From assembly GCA_024082115.1 (NCBI GenBank), contig JAMRYE010000012.1, positions 62,001 to 126,000 on the forward strand: a stretch of DNA of 64,000 bases, read 5' to 3'. Positions 42,840 through 55,635 of the stretch are shown in pieces; the stretch's first letter is position 1, and every line of letters starts with the position of its first letter. The position numbers and the translations under genes were made by a program. A model generated the notes under the pieces. That model had not been told where the DNA came from and did not search any database. It saw only the letters and a list, made by a program, of their open reading frames with translations. Source of the DNA: Rhinocladiella similis. Taxonomy: Eukaryota > Ascomycota > Eurotiomycetes > Chaetothyriales > Herpotrichiellaceae.

Positions 42840-44772
42840 ATGGACGCCGAAAAAGCCGCTTCCACAATGGTCGATGGTCCCCCAAACAACGCGATCTACC
42901 ATGCGGACGGTGAACTACTGGTCAATGTCAACACCAGCGTTCAAGACTCGCTACACTTGAAGTTGGCCCAGGATAACAAAGTGCGCATATTGCCCCACGA
43001 AAACAACATCGTCCAGTGCTAAAGAATTTGGCAGACTGTGTTGATTCCACAGCCATCAGAGGACGTCCTTGACCCTCTCAATTGGCCCTGGTGGAGAAAA
43101 CACGCTTTACTCTTGGTTCTCTGCACGGCTTCAGTTTTGCCTGAGTTCGCGGTAGCCTCTGGGCCTTCGTGTGTCAATGTTCAAGGTGCAGAATGGAACA
43201 TCACATCCACCCATGCCAACTATGCCAACAACCTTGCTGTTCTTTTCTTGTAAGGCTACTTCAATTCACGCAACCGGATAGTTACTGCTTGCAGAGTGCA
43301 AAATAATTGCACTAGTGACGGATGTGGAGAGCTAATGAATATGTAGTGGAATTGGCGGTCCGCTGACTGTACCGTTCTTGACCTTCTGGGGTCGGGCTCC
43401 GACTATTTTCTGGTGGGATTTCATCACTGCGATGTTAACCTTGGGTGCTGCACTAGCTCAAACCTTTAACGAGTTCTATGCACTGAAAGCCCTTCAAGGT
43501 CTGTTCATGGGAGGTGGCCAGATGGCGTCGTTGTCGGTTCTGCACGACATCTTCTTCTTTCACGAAGAAGCGCGGAAGATTGGTATCTGGACAGCATCCT
43601 TCACCGTGGCGCCTTATCTTGGACCAATGTTCGCTAATTATGTTCTTGCCGAGACGGGATCGTGGCGCAACGTTTACTGGATGACCTTTGGACTAGCATG
43701 TCTGAATTTGGTTTTGCAACTTCTGTTTCTGGATGAGACGTTCTACAGACGCGACATTTCACCCGAGAACCAGCCAGATCGAGGAAACAGACTGATGCGT
43801 ATATTGGGGGTCTGGCAGATCCGCAACCACAGCAAGTACTTCTCTACAGCAGCTCTGGCATCTCGCCGAGTATGGTTGGTCTTCTGGAAACCAATCATCA
43901 TTCCTGTCATGTTATATTAGTGAGTTCATCAATTGTAGCTTCCGGAGCGTCCGCGGCCTTCGATGTCTTCTTGCAACTTGCGATTTTACCCCTTTCAAGG
44001 ATTTTAAAGAGCGCCAGAGGGGCCTGGAAAGGTCCTCAAGCGCATAAACTGTAAGGACTTGGCTGACCAGGCGTCATGCCTTACAGTATGAGCTCCTTCA
44101 TGTGGGCAGTCGGCATCAATCAAACATCTTCCATACTGTTTGCAACACCTAGGGAGGCAGGTGGTTATGGCTTTGGTCCTTTGGCATTGGGATATTCTTA
44201 CTGGGGACCTGTGATTGGGGTAGCCGTAGGGGAAATTTTTGGCCACTTCTTCAACGACTTTATCGCCTTTCGATATATATCCAAGCACGAGGGCACCTTC
44301 ATTCCCGAAGCGCGCTTGCCACCTCTCTACCTTGCTGGTTCCTTCATGACAGCCGGCCTAGTGTTGGTTGGACAGGCGCTGCAGAATCACCTCACATGGG
44401 TCGCTATTGTCTTTGGCTGGGGCATCTTTGTTGTCGGTACCATGGTTTCGACAGCTCTTATTGCTACATACGCGATGGATTCTTACCCGAATGCTGCAGG
44501 AGAAGTAAACGCTTTCGTTAACCTTGCCCGTCTTCTCGGAGGCTTCTGCGTCGGATATTTCCAATTGGTCAGTAATTCTTGACTGCCAGCAGACAAGTGA
44601 GCTGACCGTTCAATAGCAATGGGGATTGGGAGATGGATTCGACGTCTCATTTGGCGTGCAGGCTGCCGTCGCTGCAGGCGGTACCCTACTAGTCATTCCG
44701 GCACTACAAATCTGGGGTAAGAAACTAAGGCACAAGGGTGGTCCCGTAAAGGACTCGGCATATCATCACTGA
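42840..44772 (+). CDS. MFS transporter, DHA1-like
   Basis: Five exons, 42840-42980, 43035-43249, 43347-43919, 44087-44567 and 44617-44772, total 521 residues. Introns are 54, 97, 167 and 49 nt and phases agree. Joins rebuild NKTVLIPQPSEDVLDPLNW, AVLFFGIGGPLTVPFLTFWG and PVMLYYMSSFMWAVGINQTS. The N-terminus is a hydrophilic tail with the LIPQPS.D..DPLNW segment typical of fungal DHA1-type transporters, followed by 12 predicted helices. The loop after helix 2 has GRAPTIFWWDF in place of the usual DRFGRRP, a relaxed motif A. The 167-nt intron is the least certain part of the model. Substrate unknown; convergent with the P450 gene. Confidence 0.83.
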
Positions 44773-45434
44773 CACATCGGCCTGATGCTTCAGGATGAGT
44801 GAAAGGAAGTTAAAACGAGCCTATCAGACTACTTTGAAAGGATAGTATATACGTGTATGTCGCAATATCACTCCAGCATAACTCCAGCAGATTACAATAC
44901 CCTAATCGTCGTAGCCACTTTATCCGGATTAAGTTCGTAAGCTGGACAAGTAGACGAATTCTTGTTGTATATCAATCCCCTTGAGAGACAGATGTGTGTA
45001 GGTAGGGTGTGCTTATCTTGTAACAAAGCCGAGCGAACTTGGTGCTCGCGAAAGCACTTGAATCAGTAAGCCTAAGTGCCAAGTTAGCCGGATCATGATG
45101 GGAAATACTGATAGAGCTTAACGTCTTCGATGTTCCGTTGGAAGAGACACGCATGGTCCTACGCGTTCTTCATACGCCACAAACTTCACCATCTTGTCGA
45201 TTTGACTAGTAAAGCTCTATTGACATTAGACTTGGGTGGTTGAGTAAGTTCTAAAGTTCATTCTCTTCCCAAATCAGGATCCACCTGCACTTTTGCAAAC
45301 CTCTGCGTAATTCTCTACACTAAACAGAACAAACTCTTTTCAGCCCTTCGACGCCGCCACGACCACTCTGTCGCAAAAGATTCCAACCATAAAGCTGTCC
45401 TGATGGGCATATTTTTGATTGGGTGAGACAGGAC
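44773..45434. other. 3' intergenic between the MFS and P450 genes
   Basis: Convergent gene ends; no supported gene. Confidence 0.5.
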
Positions 45435-47435
45435 CTACGATTTGTCTTCGTAGCCACTGAACACCTCGCGTGCTTCCGTACACTCTCGATTCACTATATC
45501 TTGATGTCGAGCTGATCGCACTCTTAATGCGAGAGGGAATGGTTTTGGCACTGTGAGCAGACCATCAGTCCACTCAGTTTCCACAGAATCGAGAATCTGG
45601 TGGCTGAGCAATCGCCTTCCAGTTACGAAATCCTCCCCAGGTGTGATGTCGAACGCCCAGACAATCTTGCTGATATTGATCAACTGTCACAGACTCAGTT
45701 AAAGACCTGTCGCAGCATCAGCTCTGATGACTCAACTCACCAAAGAGTTGTCTGCAAGATGTATGCCTGGACATATTCGTCTTCCCGCACCGAATCCATA
45801 AGTTACGCGCGTTCCATCTGGAACGCTGGCTCCTTCCTTGTATCCGTTTTCATTGGATTCGAATCGCTCGGGGATAAACTGCTCGGGACAGTCATAGAGT
45901 TCTGGGTCATGATGTAGGGCCCTGGAGTACCATCGAAGTTAGCCAAAAAGGAAAGTCGAAGCCGTACCTGCGGCCGAGAACATACCATGTATTTGCTAGA
46001 AACACGGTGCCTTTTCGAAAATGGTAACCTTTGTAAACGTCGTCTGCTGCGAGTGAGAAGAACTCAACACGGCTACGAATCTAATTACCTTGGATGAGAG
46101 CGTGAGGGACGCCACCTGCTGCGACTGGACGCCACCGCAAAACCTAGAACGAATGAGCCCCAAACCTGATTTCTATATCACCTCACTCACTTCGTTGACG
46201 ATACACTTTATGTATGGGAGGTCTTTAATGTCTTGGAAGTTCGGCGATCTGTCTGTACCACAAACCGCATCTACAGCCTTTTGAGCCTTTTCGAGGACCT
46301 GAGGATATTTGGCCATGGCCATTAGAAATGCAAGAAGTGTAGACGCTGTCGTTTCAGAGCCTCCTTCCATAAGTACACCCCCAATATATGCAATGTGCTC
46401 GTCGTCCAAGCCGTTTTGAGATTGTTCTGTTATTAGCTGGTCCACAAAAGAATTCCGTTGTATTCCATGTTCTCTTCGCGTTTTCACGCGCTGGAGTAGT
46501 TCAGTATACAATTCTCGCTGCTCTGCACGTATATTGAGAGCCCAGGTACGCCAAGGGGCGAAGAACCTAGGCACATATTTCAGAATAGGGAAGACATCCA
46601 CAGGGGGTGTCGCGCCCAGCTCTAGGATCGCCGCAAACTGGTCTTGAGCATGGTACAGGCGCTGGACATCTGGATGATTGTAGTCTGGACCGCGCACTCC
46701 AAAGACTGCAGAGAGAATTACAGCAATAGAGTAGCGGCGAATTGAGTCGTAGTACTTCTGAGGCGACTGGAAGAGTTGTTGAAGAGTAAGAATGGCCTCG
46801 GCCTCCTGAAGAGGCTGATACTTTGTCACCGCAGTCGGGCTCAGAATACTCTGGTACACTTTCCTCTGTGCTCGCCATTCAGGTCCATACGGCATCAAAA
46901 GTAGGTGTGTGTTGTCGCGAGTTACAATATTAGCTGCAACATGATTTGGGGGTCTGCTGGAATAAATTCCACCTCTTTTGTCCAAGAGACTGGAGGATAT
47001 GCATGTCAGCACCCTGTTCGCTCGAACGGCCTTAGCGCGATACTTACTCTCGTACTATTCGTGCCGAGTTGAGAATGATGAGGTCCCCCGGACCGATTTT
47101 GAGAGACACGATCGCTCCGTAGGTTTTGGACCATTCTTGAAATCTAGGCGTTTGCCACAGTCAAAGATGCATGAGAGGCAATGAGATTCTAATGCAAATA
47201 CGTACTTGAGGTACGACTTCTTGAGTGGGATCTGGTGCAGATTGCCTGAAGCGAACGTAAGAAATTGTGTGAACACAACTCAGCACAGACAAGACCTACC
47301 AAGGATTGGCAGCGTGGGAGGTCCTGGAGGAAGAGACGAGGACCTGCGCGTAGCAAAGGCAAATTGAAGGAGATAAAACGTAAGTACCGTCACGACAAAG
47401 GTGCTAACGCCATTTCCTACTGTGACAAAAGCCAT
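45435..47435 (-). CDS. Cytochrome P450 monooxygenase
   Basis: Eight minus-strand exons: 47435-47300, 47245-47206, 47143-47048, 46989-46191, 46143-46089, 46046-45986, 45921-45741 and 45683-45435. They total 538 residues; all introns (42-64 nt) are GT-AG. An N-terminal membrane anchor (TFVVTVLTFYLLQFAF) precedes the proline-rich hinge LPPGPPTLPILG. GGSETTAST is the oxygen-binding I-helix, NEVLRW provides ExxR (Glu357, Arg360), and FGAGRRICPG is the haem loop with Cys446. The layout resembles the group containing O-methylsterigmatocystin oxidoreductase and other fungal P450s of the CYP64/CYP620 kind; family assignment is tentative. ER-bound, using NADPH-P450 reductase. The divergent neighbour across 48 kb is a regulator's 3' end. 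Confidence 0.92.
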
Positions 47436-48157
47436 GTTGACTCTACTCAGACGACATAGGGTTAAGCACGTAATGTTACGAGCGTGGCGCACGCATACTT
47501 TATACACCGAGGTGGGCTAAACACACGTCAAATATGTGGGAGTTGTGGAGCGATGGCTTGGGGTGATAGAACTATCGGAGAGTCTGCTAAAAAGCTCTGC
47601 TAGAAGCCGACGGCTTCGTTGGTGCGCCGCCAGTGTCTCTGCAACTACGAGTAGTGGTCCAGGATGGTTTTGATTCCCGTCGGACTTAGTACTCGGCCGG
47701 AACTTTCCTTCCGCTCTCACCTTTAATGCCGCCTTTTCAATTGAAGTAGTCTGGGCAATTTCTAAAAGGCTAGCAGTCTAATCGTAGCACGATTCAGTAT
47801 TGCATTCTGTACAATGTGCACCCAAAATAACTCGGGCCGCTAGTTCTCTCATATCTTCCTCAAAGACGGAAGCTTACAAGCGTTGTCCACTTGAAAGGCT
47901 CGAAATAGGCCTTGACATGGGCTAGGCTGGGCCAGGCTTTTGGCCTTGAGAACTCGCCCACCTGGGTTTTGGCCTACCTATAATGAGGGCTCAACGCGCC
48001 CCAAACCCATCCCAGCCCGGCCCGAAAAGCCATGGGTTGAGCCTATAAGATATCAAGACCTATTTTTGCAAATTAGACCTGAAAGCAATAAGTGAATGCC
48101 CACGTATATTGGTTCATACATCTGTAAGACCCAATCGGATTTGTCACCATATAAACT
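47436..48157. other. Intergenic with a G/C-rich imperfect inverted repeat
   Basis: Contains the P450 promoter, with one ACCGAGGT at 47506-47513, 71 bp upstream. At about 47915-48045 are facing stretches rich in GGGC and GCCC (GGCTGGGCCAGGCTTTTGG, and CCCAGCCCGGCCCGAAAAG) that form an imperfect inverted repeat. No gene seen. Confidence 0.5.
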
Positions 48158-51100
48158 TCATTCGAAAAGATTGATCTCCTCCCGGGTCATTTCGCTGATT
48201 CCGTAGGACTCAAGAGGCCCCCACATAGGACCTACTTGTTCTCTTTCATCGCATAGCCTCGTGGATAAATTCATTGTCATATCCATCGATCCAGTGATTT
48301 GATCAATCGAGCTGGCGGAGAGAGCAAAATCGTCCATGACATTTGGATCATAGAGATTAGCTAGAGCGCTTGCTTTTTCAGATTCTGGAATTTCTTGGCT
48401 GAGGAATGTGGAAAGAAAATGGTCATTCCATGCCTCACTTCCAGTGCGCACGCTGCGCTCACTGGGAGTCGGAAAGGGGATGCCTTGTAATAGGGCTTCT
48501 TCTGTCATTTTGTGGCCATTCAAGCCTGAGCAGCTCTTCCGAGAGTTTTGAAGGTGCCTTTTCGCCACCGCTACAATCTCACGGGTCAATTCGGCGCAAC
48601 GCCTGGCCACAACTATTTGCTTCATCGCTGTGAAGATCTCGAGACTTTTCTCGACATCTGCGATAAGCTCAGTGCCCGTGACTCTGGGGAAGTCCATCAA
48701 GATTAGGTAGAGGATGATCATGCTGGCGTAGAGAGTATAAGTTGTACAATACCACCTGATGGAGAGTTAGACAGAATCCAATGTCTAGTATCATTTGATA
48801 TTACCATGTGCGGAGATAGATTCTGTTCACAAATGCATCGTGTATCAAATGTATGGTTTGTCGCGCCGCGTCGAGACAGATGTCGACATGCTGGGAGAAC
48901 TCTGAAGGCGATTGGCTTGTTGAAGATGCTAGAATAAAAGGTCGGTTGACCACGATGCGTGCGTTATAGAAGCCTGAATCGTCAGTGATAGAGCAATCCA
49001 GGCCAATGTCAAGAGGTAATCTTACGCATCTTCAACACCACTTTCTGTTTGAAAGCCCATTCGGCATCGCTGAGAGAGTTCACGTCAAGATTCAGGAATG
49101 GTGGCAGATTGGACTTCCACAAATCAAGGGCTCCGGTCAGTTGCAGTGCTTTCTGGGACTTTTCCTTCAGTGAAATATTGTTCCCGTCGCAATATAGATC
49201 TAGAGATGCTGCTTTGAGAGTTCGTGATAGATCGACCATAACATGAATTATGGCATTCTGGAGGCCTCCATTCCCGTTCTCAAGCAGTTCAGGCGATGTC
49301 TGGTAGAGGTCAGATGAATGTAACAATCGTTGCTCGACCGGGAGCTTATTACCGTCCATGTTGGCAAAGCGACTGAGTATCGATGAGAAGGCATCAGAGA
49401 ATCAAATCTGCCAGATGAACAGCACATCTCACTGTCAAATTTTCAGCAAGGATTCAAGATGGAGAGCTTGTGAGCACCTCAGTGTTCATATACTGATCGA
49501 CCTACACTTCGTGAGAATAGATAGACCTGGTAGGTATCTGTTAACAAAGATGACAATCCTGTTGGTAGGAATGGAGACGATTTAGAGAGATCTACGAAGA
49601 GAACGATATAGCTTAAGGGATGCTGGAGTGAACATACCACCACGTCCTCCTCTCCTCTTCCGTCCGCTTCATCCCAGGGTCATTGGCCAATCCGATCGCT
49701 ATAGCCGTCCGAACAGCCATGCCACTATACATATAGCACTCATGGGGCTTCAATGCGTTCTGACAAAACCCTGTCTAACCACGATGGTCATTTATAACAG
49801 TGCTTAGATTGAGGAAACATATGCTCGAGAGTCGAGCGCTTACCATGAGGAATAGAGCCTGGCATATCTCTAGTGACGACTTCTCCAGATAGTCACCTAA
49901 GGATTTCTTCGCCAAGCCGAAGTAGATGCTTGACCAGTCTAAGATCGACCTTTTCTTGGGCGACTTGGTCCGATTGTTCAAGCCAGCCTCGCTATAGTAC
50001 TTCTCAAGAGCAGAGTCTTCGCTCGCACCGCTATTGATTGCAGCTGTAGCTACTACAGCATAGTACAAAGCGAGGAATTGCGATTGACGGCCACGGCTAG
50101 GAGATCGGAGTGGATTGTTCCAGACTATCGTTTTGCATCGAGCTAGGAATGCGCTCTCGGTAAGTATAGGATGGATATAATGCTTGCCAGAGAAATAAGC
50201 ATCGATGAAGATTCTCTCAACTCCTCTTGAGATGTCATCCGTTGGCTCCGGGACGGCAACTGCGGTTGAAGCATTCGGAGAAGATGATGTGACATTCAAG
50301 TCGTCTACCACGCCTGGTGTACACCTCTCTTGGTAGAGAAAAGGCCGTGTTGGAGAGCTAACAGGCTTTGCAGCTGCAGCTGTCGTCGCAGTCGTAGAGC
50401 GTCTTTCTTCTGAAGGGGAGTTATAATCGGTACTGTACATCAAGTCGACGATAGACAACGCTGTGTCATTTAAATGTTGAGGCTCGACATTGACGCCCTG
50501 GAGTTGACCCATATCACTTCCCGTGTTGCCCGAGCTTTCTGCAGGCGCGACGAGTATCGACGTCGTCGCGCGTTTTCGGGCTTTGACGAAGAGGCTAGCA
50601 AGAAAGGCGAGGTTGGACGATCCTCCGTAAAATTCTGTACCACTGGTATGAGTATTGACACCGTCAAGCCCCGGCGTTCCTGTTGCACTAGGATATTCTT
50701 GCAAATAGGAGAAAGTCAGTAAAGATATCCCGATACAGCTCAAAATGATATTGCATACCTTCACCAATCGGGACTTCTACACTTCCATCAATACTCCACG
50801 CTCGTGCCATTTCATGTTGTGTATCTCGCTCCGAAGGGGTCAATGAACCTATTCCAGCTTGGCCTGATCTGGCTAATTGACCAGTCGCATCATTCGTCAA
50901 ATCCACGTCTCTTGCAGAGATTGGGTCTTGTGATTTAGACTGTATTGGTCGGATCAAACAGGGTTTTTGCTGATTTGTAGTGCATTTTAATGCAGAGCCT
51001 ATTGTACCTAGACCTCTTTCTCTGCGGGCAGCTCTGCCATTCGGGAGGTCCCGGTATGTGCATTTTAAAGAATAGGCTGTTTGCATAAAGAGAAGATCAT

Positions 51101-51514
51101 TAGCCATCGTCCTTGCTTTTGCATGACATGCCTCTATGCAATGGGGACAGGATTAGGACAGTCTCACTGGCACAATGGGAGCAAGGCGATTGTTGGTCAC
51201 ACTAACAGGCCCAGCAGTCAGCCATTGAGCAGCGCATTGGACGATTGGCGATCCGATGTGTACATCGGAAGCAACAAAGGGCCTTCGACGAGCGTAGGTG
51301 GAGGGCGATGACATTGCAGAGAAAGTGATACCTTGCTCTTGCGACCACGACACATCTCGCAAGCCCGCGAGGCGCGAGGTCTCCGCCGAGAGGGTGTAGC
51401 CGCGCGATCTGCGCTAAGTAGGGACTGCTGTAGCCGGTCTTCTGTGGATTCGAAACCAGTGGTGACAGCCGCTGACGGCGTAGCATTATTTGTTAAAAAT
51501 GAAGTCTTCTCCAT
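48158..51514 (-). CDS. Zn2Cys6 transcription factor with ten exons (regulator 3)
   Basis: Exons: 51514-51332, 51201-51168, 51076-50759, 50697-49844, 49759-49638, 49526-49506, 49431-49353, 49299-49026, 48973-48805 and 48755-48158. They give 883 residues, with all phases consistent. The zinc cluster is spread over three exons: Cys52 and Cys55 in exon 1; Cys62, 68 and 71 in a 34-nt microexon; Cys78 in exon 3 (CX2CX6CX5CX2CX6C). The regulatory domain includes YSGMAVRTAIAIGLANDPGM, TWWSIYSHEVEMCCSSGR (this spans a 21-nt microexon) and EWAFKQKVVLKMRFYNARI. This is the common fungal-trans layout. It shares a 457-bp divergent promoter with the O-methyltransferase, a likely target. Confidence 0.88.
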
Positions 51515-51971
51515 GGCTGGTCTCTTCAGGTGATGTTTTGAAAGCTTGGGGGAAAACAGGTAGTAGTAAGATATTTGTTCGTAGTCTGAGCGCCGGTGGC
51601 GCCAAGAGTACTCGGTCATCGAAGCCTGGGGTTGCGGGGTAGACCAAGTTACCGACTACCCAGATACCCCGCTGTACCGTTTGCGGCCACATCTAGGCAA
51701 CTGCTAATGATTGGTTGTATTGCTTCCGCCGGAACCCAGCGGAGTCCTCTAGGCTGTGTTGCATGTTCACGCTAGCATAAATCATGATCAAAAAAAGCGG
51801 CTGATCCGTGAGGGCTGAAAACATGACCCAGCAAGGTACCTTGATTGATAAACCCTTCTGTTAGACCTGCGGCGGCCTCAATTCTGAGCGTCGGAAAAGC
51901 GCCGTGGTATATATAACATATATACATATATTCCTCGACATAAAGAAACAAGTTAGACATAGCCTTCGAAG
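51515..51971. promoter_or_regulatory. Divergent promoter of regulator 3 and the O-methyltransferase
   Basis: 457 bp between the two ATGs. No CCTCGG element seen. A TATA-like run (GGTATATATAACATATATACATATAT) lies just upstream of the methyltransferase start at about 51907-51932. Confidence 0.45.
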
Positions 51972-53275
51972 ATGACAGCCTCTTTGTCTCAGTCCGGGCT
52001 TGAGCTCAAGCTCCAAGCGCTGGAGCAGCTGTTGAAGGATTTGACCGGTGAGGTCGCAGACGAGGAGTCGCTGCGGAAGAGACTACTTCAAATCGTGGAG
52101 AAAGTTGCTGCGACCATCAGACTGCCCGGAGAGTACCTGTGGCGGCTCATGGTGCAGCCTCACGAATATGCTGTGATGAGAGTGGCTTTGGAACTCAAGC
52201 TACCAGACCTTTTATACCAAAAAGGAGGGTGTACCACAGCTCAGCTGGCCGAAGAAAGTAGGGCCAGTGAATCATTAATCAGTAAGATTGCTGCCTGACC
52301 GTCAGGATCTCCATCGCTCATTACTCTAGTCCGTCTCATGCGCTCGCTTGCGGCCATGGGTGTCTTCGCCGAGACCAAGCCTCAAACGTACAAAAGCACT
52401 CCAATATCAGATCTCCTTGCGCAAGATGAGCAAATGTCCGACACAGTCAAATTCATGTGGGATGTGATCGAGAAGGCAGTGAGCTACCTGCCAGAGTATT
52501 TGGCTCAAAGCGAGCACAAGATGGTAGCGGGCACACCTGGCGCCTGGAGACTTGCTTTTGGAAAAGATACTGACTTCTTCTCTTGGATTGCTCAAGAGAG
52601 GCAACTCATGCGTCAGTTCCACAATATGATGGCGATTCAAAGATTTCGGCGTCCAGACTGGTATGACGTTTATCCAGTCCAGAGCAATATGATTGCACGT
52701 TTCGATCTCAGCATTGGCGATGTGTTGCTGGTGGACATTGGGGGCAGTCGTGGCCATGAGCTTCAGAAATTCAAGGCGAGGTTTCCTCTGGCCCCGGGCA
52801 GGACCATCGTGCAAGATCTGCCCCATGTAATTGCCACCGCTACACGACTTGAAACTTCGGGAATCGAAGTGATGGGCCATGACTTCTTCACTGAACAGCC
52901 TGTTAAAGGTAAGTACGCTCATCTTCTTGCCGGCACAATGTTACCCGGTTGACCTTCCTAGGAGCACTTGTTTACTACATGAGGTCCATCCTTCACGACT
53001 GGGATGATGAAAAATGTCGAGCTATTCTACGCAACATTGTCCCAGCAATGAAGGCAGGTTACTCAAGATTGATAATCAATGACTGGGTAATACCAGACTC
53101 TGGAGCCTTGTTCTATCCATGCATGCAAGATATCAATATGATGGCTCTATTCTCCGGAATGGAGCGTAGCCAGTCACAAATGACCGACCTGCTAGATTCC
53201 GTTGGGCTGAAGATCGTCCATCTGTGGGGTAGTCCAGATACCGAGAGGTGCATTGAAGCATTTCTTCCTGAATGA
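51972..53275 (+). CDS. SAM-dependent O-methyltransferase (plant COMT-like type)
   Basis: Exons 51972-52281, 52330-52908 and 52962-53275, with introns of 48 and 53 nt, give 400 residues. An N-terminal helical dimerisation part (ALEQLLKDLTGEVAD) leads to a winged-helix segment (VALELKLPDLLYQKGGCTTA). Then come the SAM-binding motif LLVDIGGSRGHE and the catalytic region MRSILHDWDDEKC with the general-base His. It methylates a phenolic or enolic hydroxyl, as in fungal polyketide and aromatic metabolism. The join KGALVYYMRS across intron 2 matches the family. It pairs with regulator 3 across a divergent promoter. Confidence 0.9.
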
Positions 53276-54018
53276 CCGTGCTTGGCGGCTTCAAAGGTTC
53301 ATTCCGCAAATTGAAGTGTATGAGATGCACTTCCAGGGCACACAAAGGTACTATACGGTATCTTATATGTAGGCTTAGGCTTCAACAGTTGGATCTTGGT
53401 GTGTTGTGAGGTCTAAGACACCACAAGACAGGTCAGCTTTCTACAGAACATATGTGCAGCGAATGCTTCCCATCATCGGAGCATTCATGATCTGACAAGG
53501 TGTTGCTACAACCCTGTGGATACAAGCCACCAGTACACCCATGATAGTCGCCTCCTCTTTCTGGTCTTGCTATTCTCCATGTTCTTGCTTGTGTATGGCG
53601 AGGTGTTGCTGTTACCAAGGTTTGGAGCTGTTTTGTCCTTAGTCCTGCAATCCTTTGTGTTCTCGGAGCACTCATCGGATGAATAGTACCCAGAAACGTC
53701 ACGGCTATCTTCTTTCTGCATGTCCGTGGCTCCAAGATTCTATATGTCTTCCGACCGAGGGCATTGGGAAGTTATCGGCTTCTCGCGGGAACCTTGCATC
53801 CACTCCCCCCTCCTTTTTTTTCGAAGGAGGAAGTGATCCCCGGTCCGAAAGATAATTGCCAGCAGGCAGAAACGGTGAGCCGTCTATCGAAGATTTGTTC
53901 ATAGAATAATCCGAATAAATGCTAATCACCAGAACACATTGTAAATATGGCCCATGTCCTGTCCCCGAGTAATGTGCACTGGCAAAGTAGATGACGCTAT
54001 GACAGACTAGACCTCTAC
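53276..54018. other. 3' intergenic between the methyltransferase and oxidoreductase genes
   Basis: No supported gene. A short hairpin, CCTCCTT...AAGGAGG, lies at 53809-53830 around a T-run. Confidence 0.5.
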
Positions 54019-55020
54019 TTATGCTCGCACTCTGACAAGCAACTTGCCAGTTGTCCTTTTCCCAGTCAAGTCGTCGTGGGCGTGGCGAAGGGCGTCGAGG
54101 GCATATTCGCCGCCAATCTCTACTGACACTGAGCCCTCTTCGACCAACCGGAGCAGTTCCTCGCTTCTTTTCATAAATTCTTCCCTTTCTACGATATAGT
54201 TCGCAAGCGTCGGGCGGACTAGTCTCACATTCTTCTTGCTCAAGTCTAAGACCTCGAAATCCACAACAGGCCCACTGCTGTTACCATAAGACACAAGTGT
54301 TCCCATCCTTCGTGTACAGGCAAGATCTGATGCAAACGTTGCTTTGCCAATCCCACTGAGAACCGTATGACAGCCTTTCCCATCTGTGAGTCGCATTACC
54401 TCTTCTTGGACAGACTGCTCTGTATATATGATGATGTGATCGCAGCCATGCTTTTTCGCTGTCTCGGCTTTTTTTGCAGTCGACACAGTGCCTATGACAG
54501 TCGCTCCCAGATGTTTGCACATTTGCACGAGAAGCCCTCCTGTGCCCCCAGCAGCTGCCTGAACAAGGATGACGTCGCCGCTTTTTACACGATATGCATC
54601 TTTCACCATAGTCCATGCAGTAAGACCCTGAAGCATAATTGCTGCTCCTGTCCGAGTTGAAACAGATGACGGCAATCTCATGACCGAAGTCGCAGGAGCA
54701 GACACGTATTGTGCCATGGTACCTTGTGCGAAGACCGCAACAGGGTCTCCGATATGAAGATTAAACGATGCTGATACTCGTTCTCCAAGCTGGACGATGA
54801 CCCCAGCACCCTCCCTGCCCGAGGTTGCGGGTAATGATAGCTGGTATAAACCACTCCTTTGATAGATGTCGACAAAGTTGACACCAGCATATTCCAGTTT
54901 CACCAGGACATCAAGATCCTTGACACCTGGCAACGGCACTTCGTTGTCAAGCTGCAAAACCGACGAGTCGCCTACAGAATGAAAGCGAATGGCTTGCATC
55001 GTTTTAGGCAAAGTAGCCAT
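54019..55020 (-). CDS. Zinc-independent quinone oxidoreductase (MDR family)
   Basis: An intronless frame of 333 residues. The GroES-like N-terminal domain (VKLEYAGVNFVDIYQRSGLY, LPATSGREGAGVIV) is followed by the Rossmann part with VQAAAGGTGGLLVQMCKHLG, the glycine-rich NADPH motif. The cysteine and histidine ligands of zinc alcohol dehydrogenases are missing, as in zeta-crystallin/QOR enzymes. It reduces quinones or enones with NADPH in the cytosol. It could protect against quinones arising from aromatic metabolism or act as an enoyl reductase; the partner is unknown. Confidence 0.9.
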   Translation of the reverse strand: MATLPKTMQAIRFHSVGDSSVLQLDNEVPLPGVKDLDVLVKLEYAGVNFVDIYQRSGLYQLSLPATSGREGAGVIVQLGERVSASFNLHIGDPVAVFAQGTMAQYVSAPATSVMRLPSSVSTRTGAAIMLQGLTAWTMVKDAYRVKSGDVILVQAAAGGTGGLLVQMCKHLGATVIGTVSTAKKAETAKKHGCDHIIIYTEQSVQEEVMRLTDGKGCHTVLSGIGKATFASDLACTRRMGTLVSYGNSSGPVVDFEVLDLSKKNVRLVRPTLANYIVEREEFMKRSEELLRLVEEGSVSVEIGGEYALDALRHAHDDLTGKRTTGKLLVRVRA

Positions 55021-55635
55021 GGCTGCTGAGGCAAAAATGTAGATCGAGTCTTGATGTTTTTGACGCGAATTGGTTTTACTGATGGTTCTTGGACGAGCAA
55101 AACCAGACCGTGTATGTGTCTATCACCTGATTACAGATGCAACAAGATTGAAAAAATTAGCGCTTGAGAGGAGCTATCTTGGTTGAGGTGAATGAATCCG
55201 TCTGCGAAGAGATTTGTGCCAAGAAGGTTGCCAGCCAACATGGCAGGTGAAGCCTGGTACCCTTCCGGCGGAACTTTCGAAGCGTTTCATATCAAATCGT
55301 ACGGGCTCGGACACAAAACCAGAGGTAGCGACTGGTCCTTTTCACTTGTGTTTGCTCATTTTCGAGATGTCGCGTTCATTCCACATAGAGAAAGGACGTT
55401 ACCGATGAGCTTTACCAAGTAATGAAACACCACTGGCCCCATCACTCAACAGATAGCCTGAGAAAAGGTTGGTTTCGATTGTTATGTTCAACTATGTGGA
55501 CGCAAACCTTCCTTTGGTGGTGCTCGAAATGTTATATCGAAAGATGTGATTATCTCAGGTCTCTTTCATTTTCCGTAAGAACTTCTGCCTGATATGTTGC
55601 TATAGGAAGCCGCTATTTAGTGCTAGCAAAGTCAA
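55021..55635. other. Intergenic
   Basis: Promoter of the oxidoreductase on the left and 3' side of the Dabb gene on the right. A 76-codon plus-strand frame at 55192-55422 has no family resemblance. Confidence 0.45.
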
